NCBI RefSeq assembly: GCF_030845995.1
Contig: NZ_CP132719.1
Coordinates: forward strand, 1,860,001-1,924,000
Source of the DNA: Geothrix sp. 21YS21S-4
Lineage (GTDB): Bacteria > Acidobacteriota > Holophagae > Holophagales > Holophagaceae
Direction of reading: 5' to 3'
DNA: 64,000 nucleotides
The position numbers were made by a program, and so were the translations under genes. The notes under the pieces are model-generated. The model was not told where the DNA came from and made no database searches. It worked only from the letters and a program-made list of their open reading frames with translations. Of the stretch, positions 17,428 through 27,170 are shown in pieces (position 1 is the first letter of the stretch; each line of letters starts with the position of its first letter).

Positions 17428-17892
17428 TCAGAGCCCCCGCCACCCCAGGCCCGACTCCAGGTCCCTCAGGGCCCGCGGCAGCGGACCCTCGCCGGGCAGG
17501 ATCACGCGATGAGAGGGGATCAGCAGGACGATGGGATTCGCCGCGCAGGCCATGACGACCAGATCCTCATCCACCTGGAGGGACGCGGCGATCTCCGCCG
17601 GCTTCTGCGCGCGGCCATAGGGAATGGCGTGCACCACCTCCCAGATCCGCTGTTCGAGCGAGGAACCCTCCGGATCGAGGGGAACGGTGAACGTCCGGAG
17701 CGTGCCGGCCAGGTAGGCCTCCAGTTGGCGATCCAGAAAGCGCTTGGCCTCCCGCTGCTCCTTCGGCGGCAAGGGCGACGTCTTGCGGGGATCCAGCGCT
17801 TCCACCGCCAGCTCCCGCAGCCGGCCCCGCCCGTCGAAGGCCGCCCGCATGGGGCCCATGGGAGTGGTGAGCTCGTAGTGCCACAGGACCAT
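17428..17892 (-). CDS. Alkyltransferase-like protein: MGMT paralogue with active-site Cys replaced by Ser
   Basis: 154 residues. It aligns with its two neighbours (TPMGPMRAAFDGRG at the N-terminus; EQRIWEVVHAIPYG; ACAANPIVLLIPSHRVI), but the PCHR motif reads PSHR, so it cannot accept alkyl groups in the usual way. The tyrosine of the SY pair is KP and the RANGANP arginine is lost as well. Known alkyltransferase-like proteins, with Trp or Ala at this position, bind O6-alkylguanine and hand it to nucleotide excision repair; Ser is unusual. The start at 17892 aligns with the paralogues; an in-frame ATG at 17928 overlaps the mqnA start codon on the other strand. Confidence 0.85.
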   Translation of the reverse strand: MVLWHYELTTPMGPMRAAFDGRGRLRELAVEALDPRKTSPLPPKEQREAKRFLDRQLEAYLAGTLRTFTVPLDPEGSSLEQRIWEVVHAIPYGRAQKPAEIAASLQVDEDLVVMACAANPIVLLIPSHRVILPGEGPLPRALRDLESGLGWRGL

Positions 17893-17926
17893 GAAGGGAT
17901 GATGGCAGGCCCGGTAGACTCGTGCC

Positions 17927-18736
17927 ATGGCCACCGAACCTTTCCGCCTGTCCATCATCGACTACTTGAACGCGGCGCCCCTGAATCACGGATTCAAGCA
18001 CGGCCTGGGCTGGGAACACTTCCACCTGAAGTTCCACTTCCCCTCCACCTGCGCCGACCAATTGCGGTCCGGAGAGGTGGACGCGGGCATCGTCAGTTCC
18101 GTGGAATACCTCCGGATTCCGGATCTCCTTATCGTCCCCGGCCTCTGCATCGCCTCCCCCAAGCGCGTCAGGAGCGTGGTGATCCTTTCCAAGGTGCCGC
18201 CGGAGCAGATCCGCACCCTGGCGCTGGACACGTCCAGCCGGACGAGCGTCGTCCTGGCCCAAATCCTCCTCCGGGAGCGCTACGGCGTGAGCCCTGCCGT
18301 GACGGACATGGGGCCGGATTTGCCCGCCATGCTGGAGGCGAACGACGCGGCCCTGATGATCGGCGACGCCGCCATGCGGGCGCCGCGCCAGGGGCTATTC
18401 GTCCTGGACCTGGCGGAGGAGTGGCACGCCTGGACGGGCCTGCCCTTCGTGTTCGCCCTGTGGCTGGTCCGGAAGGACGCCCCGGAACTCCCCCTTCCCG
18501 GCGGCGTGGCCTCCTTCTTCCACCGGAGCTACGAAATCGGAGTGTCGCAGCTGCCGGCCATCATCGAGGAGGCCCGCAGCACCATCGGCTGGACCAAGAT
18601 CGAGCTCCACGAGTACCTCACCGAAAACATCAGCTACACCCTGGGCGAAGCCGAACGTAAAAGCCTCGCCCTCTTCTTCGAGAAGGCCGTGCGCCACGGA
18701 TTCGCCCCCGAGGAGAAACCGCTCCGGTTCCTCTGA
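17927..18736 (+). CDS. mqnA: Chorismate dehydratase MqnA (futalosine menaquinone pathway)
   Basis: 269 residues. The N-terminal DYLNAAPL and the segment GEVDAGIVSSVEYLR are characteristic of MqnA, which converts chorismate to 3-[(1-carboxyvinyl)oxy]benzoate, the first step of the futalosine route to menaquinone. SSRTSVVLAQILL is the other conserved part of the periplasmic-binding-protein-like fold. No other mqn gene is close. It shares a CCATGG with the divergent alkyltransferase-like gene. Confidence 0.92.
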   Translation: MATEPFRLSIIDYLNAAPLNHGFKHGLGWEHFHLKFHFPSTCADQLRSGEVDAGIVSSVEYLRIPDLLIVPGLCIASPKRVRSVVILSKVPPEQIRTLALDTSSRTSVVLAQILLRERYGVSPAVTDMGPDLPAMLEANDAALMIGDAAMRAPRQGLFVLDLAEEWHAWTGLPFVFALWLVRKDAPELPLPGGVASFFHRSYEIGVSQLPAIIEEARSTIGWTKIELHEYLTENISYTLGEAERKSLALFFEKAVRHGFAPEEKPLRFL

Positions 18737-18776
18737 ACGCCGCCCCTCCACGCACCGCCGCTCCTTTGGGGATTTC

Positions 18777-20090
18777 ATGACCGACCTAGCCGCCCTCTTT
18801 CACGCCCATCTCGCGGAACGCCAGCGCACCGCGGAGGAGGCCCTCGCCGCCACCGGCTTCGACGCCCTGGTGATCTCCAGCGGCCAGGCCCACACCTACT
18901 TCGCCGACGATCAGGACGCGCCCTTCCACGCCACGCCCCATTTCATCCACTGGTGTCCGATGGCCGGACCGCATCATGTGCTGCTCGTGCGCCCCGGCCA
19001 CCGGCCCCGCCTGATCCGCTATGCGCCGGAGGATTTCTGGTACGAACAGGCGCCCCTGGGGTCCCCGTTCTGGGCCTCCGAATTCGACCTGGAGGAAGCG
19101 GGGACGGTCGATGAGGTCTGGGCCCGGCTGGGAAGCGTGACTCGCGCGGCCTACATCGGGAGCGAGACGGACCGGGCCGCCACCGCGCGGCTGGAAGCGA
19201 ACCCCGCGGAGCTCACCGCCCGCCTGGATTGGCACCGCACGAACAAGTCGGAGTACGAGGTCCGGTGCATCGAAGAGGCCACCGTCCTAGCTGCCCGTGG
19301 ACACCTGGCCGCCAAGGCCGCCTTCCTGGCCGGGGCCACTGAACTGGAGATCCATCACGCCTACGTCCAGGCCGCCGGCGTAGCGGACCAGGACCTGCCC
19401 TACGGGAACATCGTGGCGCTCAACGAAAAGGGCGCCATCCTCCACTACGAGGGCAAGCGGAAGGACCTGCGGAACGGTTCCGTCCTGCTCATCGACGCGG
19501 GCGCCCAGGTGCGGGGCTACGCCGCCGACATCACCCGCACCGTCGCCGCTCCCCACTGCGATCCCCGCTTCGCCGGTCTCGTCGAGGGCATGGATCGCCT
19601 CGAACTTCAGCTCTGCAATGCCGTCAAAGCGGAGATGCCCTACGGCGACCTCCATCACCAGGGACACCTCGCCATCGCGGGCCTTCTTCACGATCACCAC
19701 ATCCTCAAGGCTGGCGCCGAAGAGGCCGTAGAGAAGGGTCTCAGCCGCCCATTCTTTCCCCATGGTTTGGGACACCATCTCGGTATCCAGGTCCACGATG
19801 TGGCGGGCAAGCAGGGCGCTCCCGATGGGACCCCCCAGCCGCCGCCGGCCCAGCACCCCACCCTGCGGACCACGCGCACCATCGAAGCAGGCCAGGTCTT
19901 TACGGTCGAACCCGGACTCTACTTCATCCCCATGCTCCTGCGCCCCTTCCGAACCAACGAGCACAAGGATCTCTTCAACTGGACGCTCATTGACGAGCTC
20001 ACCCCCTGCGGCGGAATCCGCATTGAGGACAATCTGCTGGTGACCGCCGAGGGCCACCGCAACCTCACCCGCCCCCACCTGCCCAACTGA
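18777..20090 (+). CDS. pepQ: Xaa-Pro dipeptidase (PepQ-like, M24B)
   Basis: 437 residues, close to enterobacterial PepQ. The pita-bread fold metal ligands are visible: IDAGAQ and YAADITR (two Asp), HGLGHHLG (His), TVEPGLYF (Glu) and GIRIEDN (Glu). It hydrolyses dipeptides with C-terminal proline in the cytoplasm; enzymes of this type also hydrolyse some organophosphates. It follows mqnA by 40 bp in the same direction. Confidence 0.9.
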   Translation: MTDLAALFHAHLAERQRTAEEALAATGFDALVISSGQAHTYFADDQDAPFHATPHFIHWCPMAGPHHVLLVRPGHRPRLIRYAPEDFWYEQAPLGSPFWASEFDLEEAGTVDEVWARLGSVTRAAYIGSETDRAATARLEANPAELTARLDWHRTNKSEYEVRCIEEATVLAARGHLAAKAAFLAGATELEIHHAYVQAAGVADQDLPYGNIVALNEKGAILHYEGKRKDLRNGSVLLIDAGAQVRGYAADITRTVAAPHCDPRFAGLVEGMDRLELQLCNAVKAEMPYGDLHHQGHLAIAGLLHDHHILKAGAEEAVEKGLSRPFFPHGLGHHLGIQVHDVAGKQGAPDGTPQPPPAQHPTLRTTRTIEAGQVFTVEPGLYFIPMLLRPFRTNEHKDLFNWTLIDELTPCGGIRIEDNLLVTAEGHRNLTRPHLPN

Positions 20091-20193
20091 TCTCACCCCA
20101 CGGGGAGCGCGCCCCCGGTAGCGCCTCAACCGGGCCCTCATCCGGATCGGCTTCCCACCTTCTTCCACCACGATCTCCATCCAGGAGTCCACC

Positions 20194-20517
20194 GTGTCCA
20201 CCCAAGCTTTCGATTCCGCCCGTGACCACCGCATCACCCGCGAAGAAGCGTCCGAACTCGTCAAGGCCTTCCAGAGCAAGGCCAAGACCGACGAGCACCG
20301 CGCCTCCGCCTTCAACCGCAGCGCCTTCGAACAGCTCCTCGCCCAGCCCAACGCCGCCGGCATCCGCATCTACCGCGCCGCGCACAAGGACGGGTCTCCC
20401 ACGATGGTGATGGTGGCGGTGGATCAGGCTGGGCAGGACCTCGTGGGTGGAGAGGCGATTTTCATTCAGAACGGCACTGATTGCCCGCCCTTCTGTGCGG
20501 CCAAGAACTGGATCTAG
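20194..20517 (+). CDS. Small cytoplasmic protein of unknown function
   Basis: 107 residues from a GTG at 20194 preceded by AGGAG. No signal peptide or membrane segment. The N-terminal half is charged and helical; the C-terminal half looks beta-rich (GIRIYRAAH, TMVMVAVDQ) and ends with NGTDCPPFCAAKNWI, holding a CPPFC cysteine pair. No family recognised. It lies just before the low-GC patch and has normal high GC itself. Confidence 0.65.
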   Translation: MSTQAFDSARDHRITREEASELVKAFQSKAKTDEHRASAFNRSAFEQLLAQPNAAGIRIYRAAHKDGSPTMVMVAVDQAGQDLVGGEAIFIQNGTDCPPFCAAKNWI

Positions 20518-20528
20518 GTTTTGAGCAT

Positions 20529-21194
20529 ATGGGGATGAGCCATTCCCAAATCCTGCGTTGGGGTTGGGGCATCCAAATGGTTTCCCCCCTCATTCCCGTC
20601 CTGGCTGCCACGATGCATTGGCAGTCGGGACGGTATGTGTCATTTTCCTGGATGCGGCGTTTGACGGCTTTCGTCGTCTTTCAGCTCGTCGTCAACTGGA
20701 CCATGCTCGGCATGGCCATTAATTTAAAACCAAATTATTGGGTGGCGGACCTAGTTCATCTCCCCGAGGCTTTCCTTCCGCTATGGGTTCTTGCAGGGCT
20801 CGCTTTGAGATTCCCGATGAAGGTTCCGTTGACGCTCGGCGGAGCAGCCATTGTTCTGAGTACCGCTTGGGATGCAAGCCATGTCGGATTGAAAGCTAAG
20901 TGGCCTCTGGCAGCGATCGTTTCATGCTTCGCGCTCTTGATGCTATGTGTCGGCAGTTTCATAGCCCTTCTTCTCAAGGAAGAGACGCCGCGTGACAATC
21001 ATCCGGCTTATTGGCTTTTAGGAACGTGGGCATTGGACTATGGAATCATGTTGATGTTCTATCCCATGCAGACGTTTTTCCTCCAACACCTCTCTCGGGA
21101 ATGGATTCTTGTCCCGTGGATGCTTAGATTCACAATCGGTCTTCTTCTCAACATCACCCTTGCCAAGACGTTCCTGTGCCGGAAAACCAGTTAG
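20529..21194 (+). CDS. Seven-helix integral membrane protein, candidate sensor partner of the overlapping histidine kinase
   Basis: 221 residues with seven hydrophobic helices and hardly any soluble part. No family recognised. Its last 19 bp overlap the next gene, a histidine kinase that has only one helix and no sensor domain, so this protein may be the sensing half of a split two-gene receptor. Base composition is clearly different: one line sampled (20701-20760) is 45% GC against about two-thirds in the flanks, which suggests transfer or relaxed selection. The start is uncertain; ATG at 20529 and 20535 are both possible. Confidence 0.65.
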   Translation: MGMSHSQILRWGWGIQMVSPLIPVLAATMHWQSGRYVSFSWMRRLTAFVVFQLVVNWTMLGMAINLKPNYWVADLVHLPEAFLPLWVLAGLALRFPMKVPLTLGGAAIVLSTAWDASHVGLKAKWPLAAIVSCFALLMLCVGSFIALLLKEETPRDNHPAYWLLGTWALDYGIMLMFYPMQTFFLQHLSREWILVPWMLRFTIGLLLNITLAKTFLCRKTS

Positions 21195-22015
21195 TCCTCA
21201 GCTACATCTTTGGGGTCTTGGCCTTATTAGCCCTAGGTGGCCTTGCGATCGTCGCTGTTTTTCACGCCAAGAATCGCATCATCCGTGAATCACAGAAGGC
21301 TCTGGAAGCGGAACAGCGGTTGCGCCGAGCGCAGGAAGCCTTCACGGACAACGCCCATCACGAGTTGCGGACGCCGGTACAGATTCTGGCCGGGAACTTG
21401 ATGATGCTGAGCGATCTGGATCCGACGCCCGATCAGGCTTCGATTCTGGGGCAGGCGCGTCGGACCACGGCGCAGCTCGGGCATCTGGTTCAGGGGTTGC
21501 TGGATCTGTCGAGCCTGGGCCATGGCACCCTCACCTTCCAGCCAGGGTTGACCGACCTGAACGCCCATCTCTCGGGATTGCGCGGGCGCTGCGATGCGAA
21601 CGCACAAACGAAGGGCCTGCGCTTCCATGCCGACCTGGTTCCTCTGCCGCGCCCGGTGATCTGCGATCCCGCCCGACTGTGCCAGGCCCTGGAAGCCCTG
21701 CTGGAAAACGCGCTGGGTTTCACCACCGAAGGAGCCGTGACCTTCCGCATGGCGGCGCGGCCGGAAGGCCGGGCCTGGCACCTCCGCTTCGAGATCGAGG
21801 ATCAGGGACCGGGCTTGCCCCCGGATTGGGAGCGGCTGCTCCACCCCTTCGAGCAGGAGGAGCGCGGCCTTCGTCGCCGTCGCGGCGGATTGGGCATCGG
21901 CTTGCCGCTGGCGACCGGGATCATCGAACTGCTGGGTGGTCGGATGGGATTCCAGCCACTGGCGCTCGGCACCCTGGCCTGGGTGGAGATTCAACTCGAA
22001 GAGGGCGAGTTCTAG
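21176..22015 (+). CDS. Orphan sensor histidine kinase with a single N-terminal helix
   Basis: 279 residues from a GTG at 21176. One transmembrane helix (about 8-30) and a short linker lead straight into HisKA (HHELRTP, phospho-His at about 62) and a HATPase domain with an N box ([10 protein letters not shown]), EDQGPGLP and [10 protein letters not shown]. There is no HAMP, PAS or receiver domain, and no response regulator adjoins. The upstream seven-helix gene overlaps it and probably supplies sensing. Its stop codon and that of the convergent chemoreceptor share a CTAG (22012-22015). Confidence 0.85.
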   Translation: MPENQLVLSYIFGVLALLALGGLAIVAVFHAKNRIIRESQKALEAEQRLRRAQEAFTDNAHHELRTPVQILAGNLMMLSDLDPTPDQASILGQARRTTAQLGHLVQGLLDLSSLGHGTLTFQPGLTDLNAHLSGLRGRCDANAQTKGLRFHADLVPLPRPVICDPARLCQALEALLENALGFTTEGAVTFRMAARPEGRAWHLRFEIEDQGPGLPPDWERLLHPFEQEERGLRRRRGGLGIGLPLATGIIELLGGRMGFQPLALGTLAWVEIQLEEGEF

Positions 22016-23601
22016 AGCTTGAAGCTCCCCGCCAGGCTCCTCAGTCCTTCCGCGACCTGAGCCAGGTCCTCGGAGGTCCGCGCGATCTCCTTCACGGTAG
22101 CGGCGAGTTCGTGGGTGGCGGTGGCGTTCTGGGCCAGGCTCTGGCTGGTCTGATCCATCATCCGCGTCACCTCGGCGCTGGTGCCGGCCTGGCCCTGCGC
22201 GAAGGTCCCGATCTGCGAGACGCGGCTGGCCACTTCCTGGATGCGCTCCCGGATGGCCTGGAGGCTCTGCATGGTGCCCTGGACGCTGGTGACACCGCCG
22301 GCGACCGCTTCCTGGGCCCGCTGGATCAGCTCCTCGATTTCCTTGGCGGAGGTGCGGCTGCGCTCGGCCAGCTTGCGGACCTCCTCCGCGACCACCGCGA
22401 AGCCCTTGCCCATGGAGCCGGCCTTGGCGGCCTCGATGGCGGCGTTGAGGCTGAGCAGGTTCGTCTGGCGGGCGATCTCCTGGATCACGCGCACGGCCTG
22501 GACGATCTGGGCGGTGGCGCCCTGGATCTCGCCCATCCCATGCACGGCGGCCTCGCCGGCTTCGGCGCTGCGGACGGTCTCCGCCACCGCGGCGGCGCCT
22601 TCCCGGCCGCCGGCTTCGCTGTGGCTGGCCACCAGGCCGGATTCTTCGGACAGTTCCGCCATGGCCCGGGCCACGCGCTCGCCGGCCAGTTTCAACTCCT
22701 CGCTGACGTGGGCGATCTCATCCACCGCGCGGGTCATCTCGTCGGAACTGGCGGCCAGTTCCGTGCTGCCGGAGGCCACGCGGCTGGCGAAGCCCGAAAT
22801 CTCGACCACGCGGCTCCTCAACCCGGCGTTGTAGGCGTTGAAGGCCTTGGCGGCCTCGCCGATCTCGTCCGAAGCATCGATCCGGATCTCCCGGGTGAGG
22901 TCGCTGTTGTGCAGGCCGTCCACCAGCTCATGCAGCGGCCGGGACATCCGCCGCGCCAGCTTCCGCACGGCGAAGAACAGGATCGCCGACAGGACCAGCA
23001 GCCCGCCAAGGATGGACCACGTATAGAGCCGGACCTGCGCCTGCAGGTCGTCGATGTAGACGCCCGTGCCGATGTTCCAGCCCCAGGGCTCGAAGAGTTT
23101 CACGTAGTTCAGCTTGGGGAACGCGCCGTCCACGCCGGGCTTGCCGAACCACAGCTGCATGTAGCCGCCGCCGGGCTCTCGGCCCAGCTTCTGCAACTCC
23201 ACGTAGATCCGCGTTCCCTGCTTGTCCGTGAAGTCGTTGACCAGCTTGCCTTCCATCTCGGGACGGATGGGGACGGTGACGATCCGGGGTTCCTGGTTGA
23301 AGACGTAGAAGTAGTTGCCGGCCCCGTACCGGATGGCCTTGATCTGGGCCACGGCCCGACGCTGGGCCTCCTCGCGAGGGATGGCGCCGGAGGCCGCCTC
23401 GGCCTCGTGGGCCGCCAGGATCCCCACGGCGGTCTCCGTCAGGCTGCGGATCTCGGTCTTGCGGGCATCCAGAAAGCCCCGCTCGACGGCGGGCACCAGC
23501 AGCAGCCACGACATGAGGAAGACGATCAACAGCGGACCGAGCCCCACCAGCAGGATCTTCCCCGCCAGCGACTGCGGCTTCATCCGATCCACGAACGACA
23601 T
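22012..23601 (-). CDS. Methyl-accepting chemotaxis protein with single-Cache periplasmic sensor
   Basis: 529 residues. Helix about 15-38; periplasmic single Cache domain about 45-190 ([15 protein letters not shown] and [13 protein letters not shown]); second helix about 193-213; HAMP about 215-265; then the signalling domain with the hairpin-tip motif [19 protein letters not shown] near 385. It should sense a small molecule (family ligands include short carboxylates) and control CheA. No other che gene is nearby. It lacks a C-terminal CheR-tether pentapeptide. Confidence 0.92.
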   Translation of the reverse strand: MSFVDRMKPQSLAGKILLVGLGPLLIVFLMSWLLLVPAVERGFLDARKTEIRSLTETAVGILAAHEAEAASGAIPREEAQRRAVAQIKAIRYGAGNYFYVFNQEPRIVTVPIRPEMEGKLVNDFTDKQGTRIYVELQKLGREPGGGYMQLWFGKPGVDGAFPKLNYVKLFEPWGWNIGTGVYIDDLQAQVRLYTWSILGGLLVLSAILFFAVRKLARRMSRPLHELVDGLHNSDLTREIRIDASDEIGEAAKAFNAYNAGLRSRVVEISGFASRVASGSTELAASSDEMTRAVDEIAHVSEELKLAGERVARAMAELSEESGLVASHSEAGGREGAAAVAETVRSAEAGEAAVHGMGEIQGATAQIVQAVRVIQEIARQTNLLSLNAAIEAAKAGSMGKGFAVVAEEVRKLAERSRTSAKEIEELIQRAQEAVAGGVTSVQGTMQSLQAIRERIQEVASRVSQIGTFAQGQAGTSAEVTRMMDQTSQSLAQNATATHELAATVKEIARTSEDLAQVAEGLRSLAGSFKL

Positions 23602-23726
23602 CGTTGCACCCCAACTTTCGGGGACCGGCCCCGTTCCATCATCGGTGGACCTCCGGCCGTCCTCAAATCCTGGGGCCGCGCCGCACCTCGTTTTACGATA
23701 TACCTGGTTACTTTGCTGGAGCGTTC

Positions 23727-25913
23727 ATGTCCGCCCGCCATTTCCTGACCGGCCTCGTCCTCGCGTCCTCCCTGGCGGGCCAGGCGCCGAGTCCCGCGCC
23801 GAAGCAGACGCCGGCCCGACTCACCCTGGAAGCCGTCGCCCATCCCACCCGAAAAGTGGATTTCGCGGGGGCGCCGGCCACCCGTCTGGACTGGCTGTCG
23901 GACGGAGCCTTGGTGGAGACCCGGCGGAAGAGAGATCAACTGGCCCTCTTCCGGATCGATCCCGCGACCTGGGAAGCGACCCCTCTGCTGGAAGCGGATC
24001 GTCTCCAGGCGGCCCTGATCGCCGCGGGAGCGACGGAAGCGACCGCGAAAGCCGCGCTGGGACGGGGCACCTTCACCTGGAGCGGCGATCGCAGCGCCTT
24101 CCTGCTGGACGTCGCGGGGGACCTCTACGTGGTGAACGTGAAGGCGGCTTCGGCCCGACGGCTGGCCGGAGGAAAACCGGACGAACCGGCGTTCAGTCCC
24201 GACGGCCACCAGGTGGCCTACCTCCGCGGGAACGACCTCTACCGCGTGGACGTGGCGACGGCGCGGGAAACCCGCCTCACCACCGGCGGCAGCGAGACGG
24301 TGTTCAACGGCCGCCTCGACTGGGTCTACCAGGAGGAGGTCTACGGGCGCGGCACCTTCCGCGCTTTCTGGTGGGCCCCGGATTCCAAGCGCCTCGCCTT
24401 CCTCAGTCTGGATGAAACCAAGGTCCCCGTGTTCACCCTGATGGACGACCGGTTCCAGCCCCAGCAGGCCCGGAAGGCCCGCTATCCCAAAGCCGGGGAC
24501 CCCAACCCCATCGCCCGTCTCGGCGTGGTGGATCTCGAAGGGCGCGCCACGTGGATGGACGAGCCCTATCCGGGACAGGAGACGCTCATCGTCCAGGTGG
24601 GCTGGGATCCGGAAGGCCGTCTGATCGCGGCCCACCAGGACCGCGTTCAGAGCTGGCTGGACCTCCGCCGCTACGAACAGAAAGCCTCCCGGCTGATGCT
24701 CCGGGAGAAGGCGGCGGGCTGGCAGGAGCGCCTCCCCCTGCCCCGGTTCCTGCCCGACGGCGGGTTCCTGTGGGAATCCAGCCGCACCGGCCGCCACCAC
24801 ATCTACCGCTACGGAAAGGACGGCGCCCTCGTCGGCGCCGTGACGGCCGGAGAGTGGGACGTGCGGCGGATTCACGGCACGAACCCCAAAGGAACGCACG
24901 TCTACTTCGAAGCCACGGAGCGGAGCGCTGTCGGGCTGGACGCCTACCGCGCGGGAACCGACGGGAAAGGCCTCGTCCGGCTGACGGAACGGCCCGGCAC
25001 CCACCGCGCGCGGTTCAATCCCGACTTCACGGCCTTCCTCGACACCTGGAGCGAGGCGCTGACGCCGCCCCAGCAGGCCCTGCACGATGCCGCCGGCAAG
25101 CGGCTCCGCCTCATCGACGCCAATCCCGGGGACGCGATCCGAGCCCTGGATCTAGGGAAGGTGAGCTTCCAGCAGGTGAAGACCCGGGACGGATTCCCCA
25201 TGGAGACCGTGCTGGTTCTTCCGCCCCACCTGGATCCGGCCAAGAAGTATCCCGTGGTCCAGTACATCTACGGCGGACCCAACGCGCCCCTGGTGCGGGA
25301 CGCCTGGACCCGCGACATGCCCTGGTTCCAGTTCCTCGCCCAGCAGGGCATCGCCACGTGGATCTGCGACAACCGCAGCGCGTCGGGAAAGGGCCCCTCC
25401 AGCTCCCAGGGCGTCCATCGCAACCTGGGCCCCCAAGAGCTCCAGGACCAGTTGGACGGCCTCGCGTGGCTCAAGGCGCAGGGGTGGGCGGACATGGACC
25501 GCGTCTGCCTGGAGGGCTGGAGCTACGGCGGGTTCATGGTCACCTATGCCCTCACCCACAGTCGGGCATGGAAGCTGGGGATCGCCGGGGCGCCCGTCGT
25601 GGATTGGAGCCTCTACGACAGCATCTACACCGAGCGGTACATGGGACTCCCGTCGGACAACAAGGCCGGCTACGAAGCGAGTTCCGTGCTGAAGAGCGTG
25701 GAGAACTTCTCGGGAAAGCTGCTCCTGCTGCACGGGACGCTGGATGACAACGTGCATCCCCAGAACACCGTCATGTTCCTCGACGCCCTGCAGAAGGCGG
25801 GCCATGTCGCGCCCCTGATCCTGCTGCCCGGTTCCGACCACAGCCCCCGCGCCCCCCAGCACGCGTGGGCGCGCTACCAGGCCATGTGGGAATTCCTGTC
25901 GAAGAACCTCTGA
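23727..25913 (+). CDS. Secreted S9-family dipeptidyl peptidase (DPP-IV-like)
   Basis: 728 residues from the ATG at 23727, six bases after GGAG; it starts with a signal peptide cleaved near SLAGQA. Residues about 35-480 form the beta-propeller with a typical YQEEVYGRG-like double-Glu segment (WVYQEEVYGRGTF) that binds the substrate N-terminus in DPP-IV. The C-terminal hydrolase has GWSYGGF (nucleophile about Ser598), DDNVHPQN (Asp about 674) and GSDHSPR (His about 705). It removes N-terminal dipeptides in the periplasm, which fits the prolidase and POT-like transporter nearby as peptide-use functions. Confidence 0.92.
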   Translation: MSARHFLTGLVLASSLAGQAPSPAPKQTPARLTLEAVAHPTRKVDFAGAPATRLDWLSDGALVETRRKRDQLALFRIDPATWEATPLLEADRLQAALIAAGATEATAKAALGRGTFTWSGDRSAFLLDVAGDLYVVNVKAASARRLAGGKPDEPAFSPDGHQVAYLRGNDLYRVDVATARETRLTTGGSETVFNGRLDWVYQEEVYGRGTFRAFWWAPDSKRLAFLSLDETKVPVFTLMDDRFQPQQARKARYPKAGDPNPIARLGVVDLEGRATWMDEPYPGQETLIVQVGWDPEGRLIAAHQDRVQSWLDLRRYEQKASRLMLREKAAGWQERLPLPRFLPDGGFLWESSRTGRHHIYRYGKDGALVGAVTAGEWDVRRIHGTNPKGTHVYFEATERSAVGLDAYRAGTDGKGLVRLTERPGTHRARFNPDFTAFLDTWSEALTPPQQALHDAAGKRLRLIDANPGDAIRALDLGKVSFQQVKTRDGFPMETVLVLPPHLDPAKKYPVVQYIYGGPNAPLVRDAWTRDMPWFQFLAQQGIATWICDNRSASGKGPSSSQGVHRNLGPQELQDQLDGLAWLKAQGWADMDRVCLEGWSYGGFMVTYALTHSRAWKLGIAGAPVVDWSLYDSIYTERYMGLPSDNKAGYEASSVLKSVENFSGKLLLLHGTLDDNVHPQNTVMFLDALQKAGHVAPLILLPGSDHSPRAPQHAWARYQAMWEFLSKNL

Positions 25914-27170
25914 TCAGGCCCGGCGGGGCACCACGAAGCGGTCGTACAGCAGCATCAGCGCCGTGGAGGCCAGTCCCACGGAGGCCAGGGCGAACCACAT
26001 CATGCCGGGCCGGTGGGACTGGCGCATGAAGTGCTCGACCAGGAACCCGCTGAGGTAGCCCGCCACCAGGGCGCCGATGGCCACGGGCAGGAACGCGAAG
26101 CCCATGTACGTCCCCACCTGGTCCGTGGGGGCGAGATCGGCCACGTATTCGTAGAAGCGGGGCGCCTGCATGGCCTCGCCCACGGCGAAGATCACGATCC
26201 CCGCGATGGTGCCGCCCAGGGTGGGCACGGCGCCCACGAAACACCAACCCAGGCTCGCCATGGCGAAGCCCGAAGACATGGCCAAGATCGGGCGCACCTT
26301 CTTCATGAGGGCTGTGACCGGCACCGTCAGCAGGATGATGGCGCAGGAGTCCACGGTCTCGATCAGCTCGAAGCGCGAGAAGTGCAGGACGTCCCGGACG
26401 TAGAACGGCAGTCCGTAGAAGATCTGCCAGAACATGATCCAGAACCCCGAGAAGATCACCAGGAAGCCCATGAACCGGAGGTTCCGGAAGACCATGCCCA
26501 TGTCCCGCACCACCTGGCCCAGGGTCCGCGTCGAACCTTCCGCCGCGCCGCCGGGTTCCGGAAAGAAGAGGAAGGTGCCCAGCAGGTTCAGGACCGAGGT
26601 CAGCGCCGACATGATGAGCACGTACTCGATGCCGAACCCTTCCCGTACCTGGAGGCCCAGCACCGGCCCCATGGCTCCGCCGAGGTTCACCAGGGTGTAG
26701 TAGATGGAGTAGCCCAGGGATTTGGTTTCCGGCGTCGTCGTCCGCGCCACGGTCCCCACCACGCAGGGCTTGATGAGCGAGCCCCCCACCGCCGTCAGCA
26801 GCAGGGCGCCCACGATGTAGGGCGTGAGTCCGATGGAGGCCACGAAGGCCTGGCCCTGGGGCAGGCCCGCCAGCCCAATGGCGAAGTAGCCCACGCTGAA
26901 GATGGAGAAGCAGGCGATCAGGCTGCGGCGGAAGCCGTAGCGGTCCACCAGGGGGCCGGCCAGGGTCGGCAGGAAGAAAACCGCGAACCCGTAGAGGCCG
27001 ACGAGGGCGCTCCCCAGCCGGCCCAGCCCCACCTTTTCCACCAGGTAGACGGCCAGGATCGCCTTGGAGCCGTAAAAGGCCAGGCGCTCGAACAGCTCCA
27101 GGGTATTGGCCACCCAGAAGGCGCGGGCGAAGCCTGAGCGCAGGGCCTGGGGCCGATCGGTCGCGGACAA
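25914..27170 (-). CDS. POT/PTR2-like MFS transporter
   Basis: 418 residues, about 12 helices. The N-terminal LELFERLAFYGSKAILAVYL matches the ExxER motif of proton-coupled oligopeptide transporters, so peptide uptake is the best guess; the rest is generic MFS. The start is a TTG at 27170 because a perfect AGGAGG lies four bases before it; a longer frame to 27281 has a proline/arginine-rich start unlike the family. It ends directly at the DPP-IV gene stop (TGATCA shared region) and may function with that peptidase. Confidence 0.8.
   Translation of the reverse strand: MSATDRPQALRSGFARAFWVANTLELFERLAFYGSKAILAVYLVEKVGLGRLGSALVGLYGFAVFFLPTLAGPLVDRYGFRRSLIACFSIFSVGYFAIGLAGLPQGQAFVASIGLTPYIVGALLLTAVGGSLIKPCVVGTVARTTTPETKSLGYSIYYTLVNLGGAMGPVLGLQVREGFGIEYVLIMSALTSVLNLLGTFLFFPEPGGAAEGSTRTLGQVVRDMGMVFRNLRFMGFLVIFSGFWIMFWQIFYGLPFYVRDVLHFSRFELIETVDSCAIILLTVPVTALMKKVRPILAMSSGFAMASLGWCFVGAVPTLGGTIAGIVIFAVGEAMQAPRFYEYVADLAPTDQVGTYMGFAFLPVAIGALVAGYLSGFLVEHFMRQSHRPGMMWFALASVGLASTALMLLYDRFVVPRRA

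Noticed and set aside
22012-22015. CTAG shared by the stop codons of the convergent kinase and chemoreceptor genes as a regulatory site
   Set aside because: A four-base palindrome arises simply from two overlapping TAG stops and needs no further explanation.
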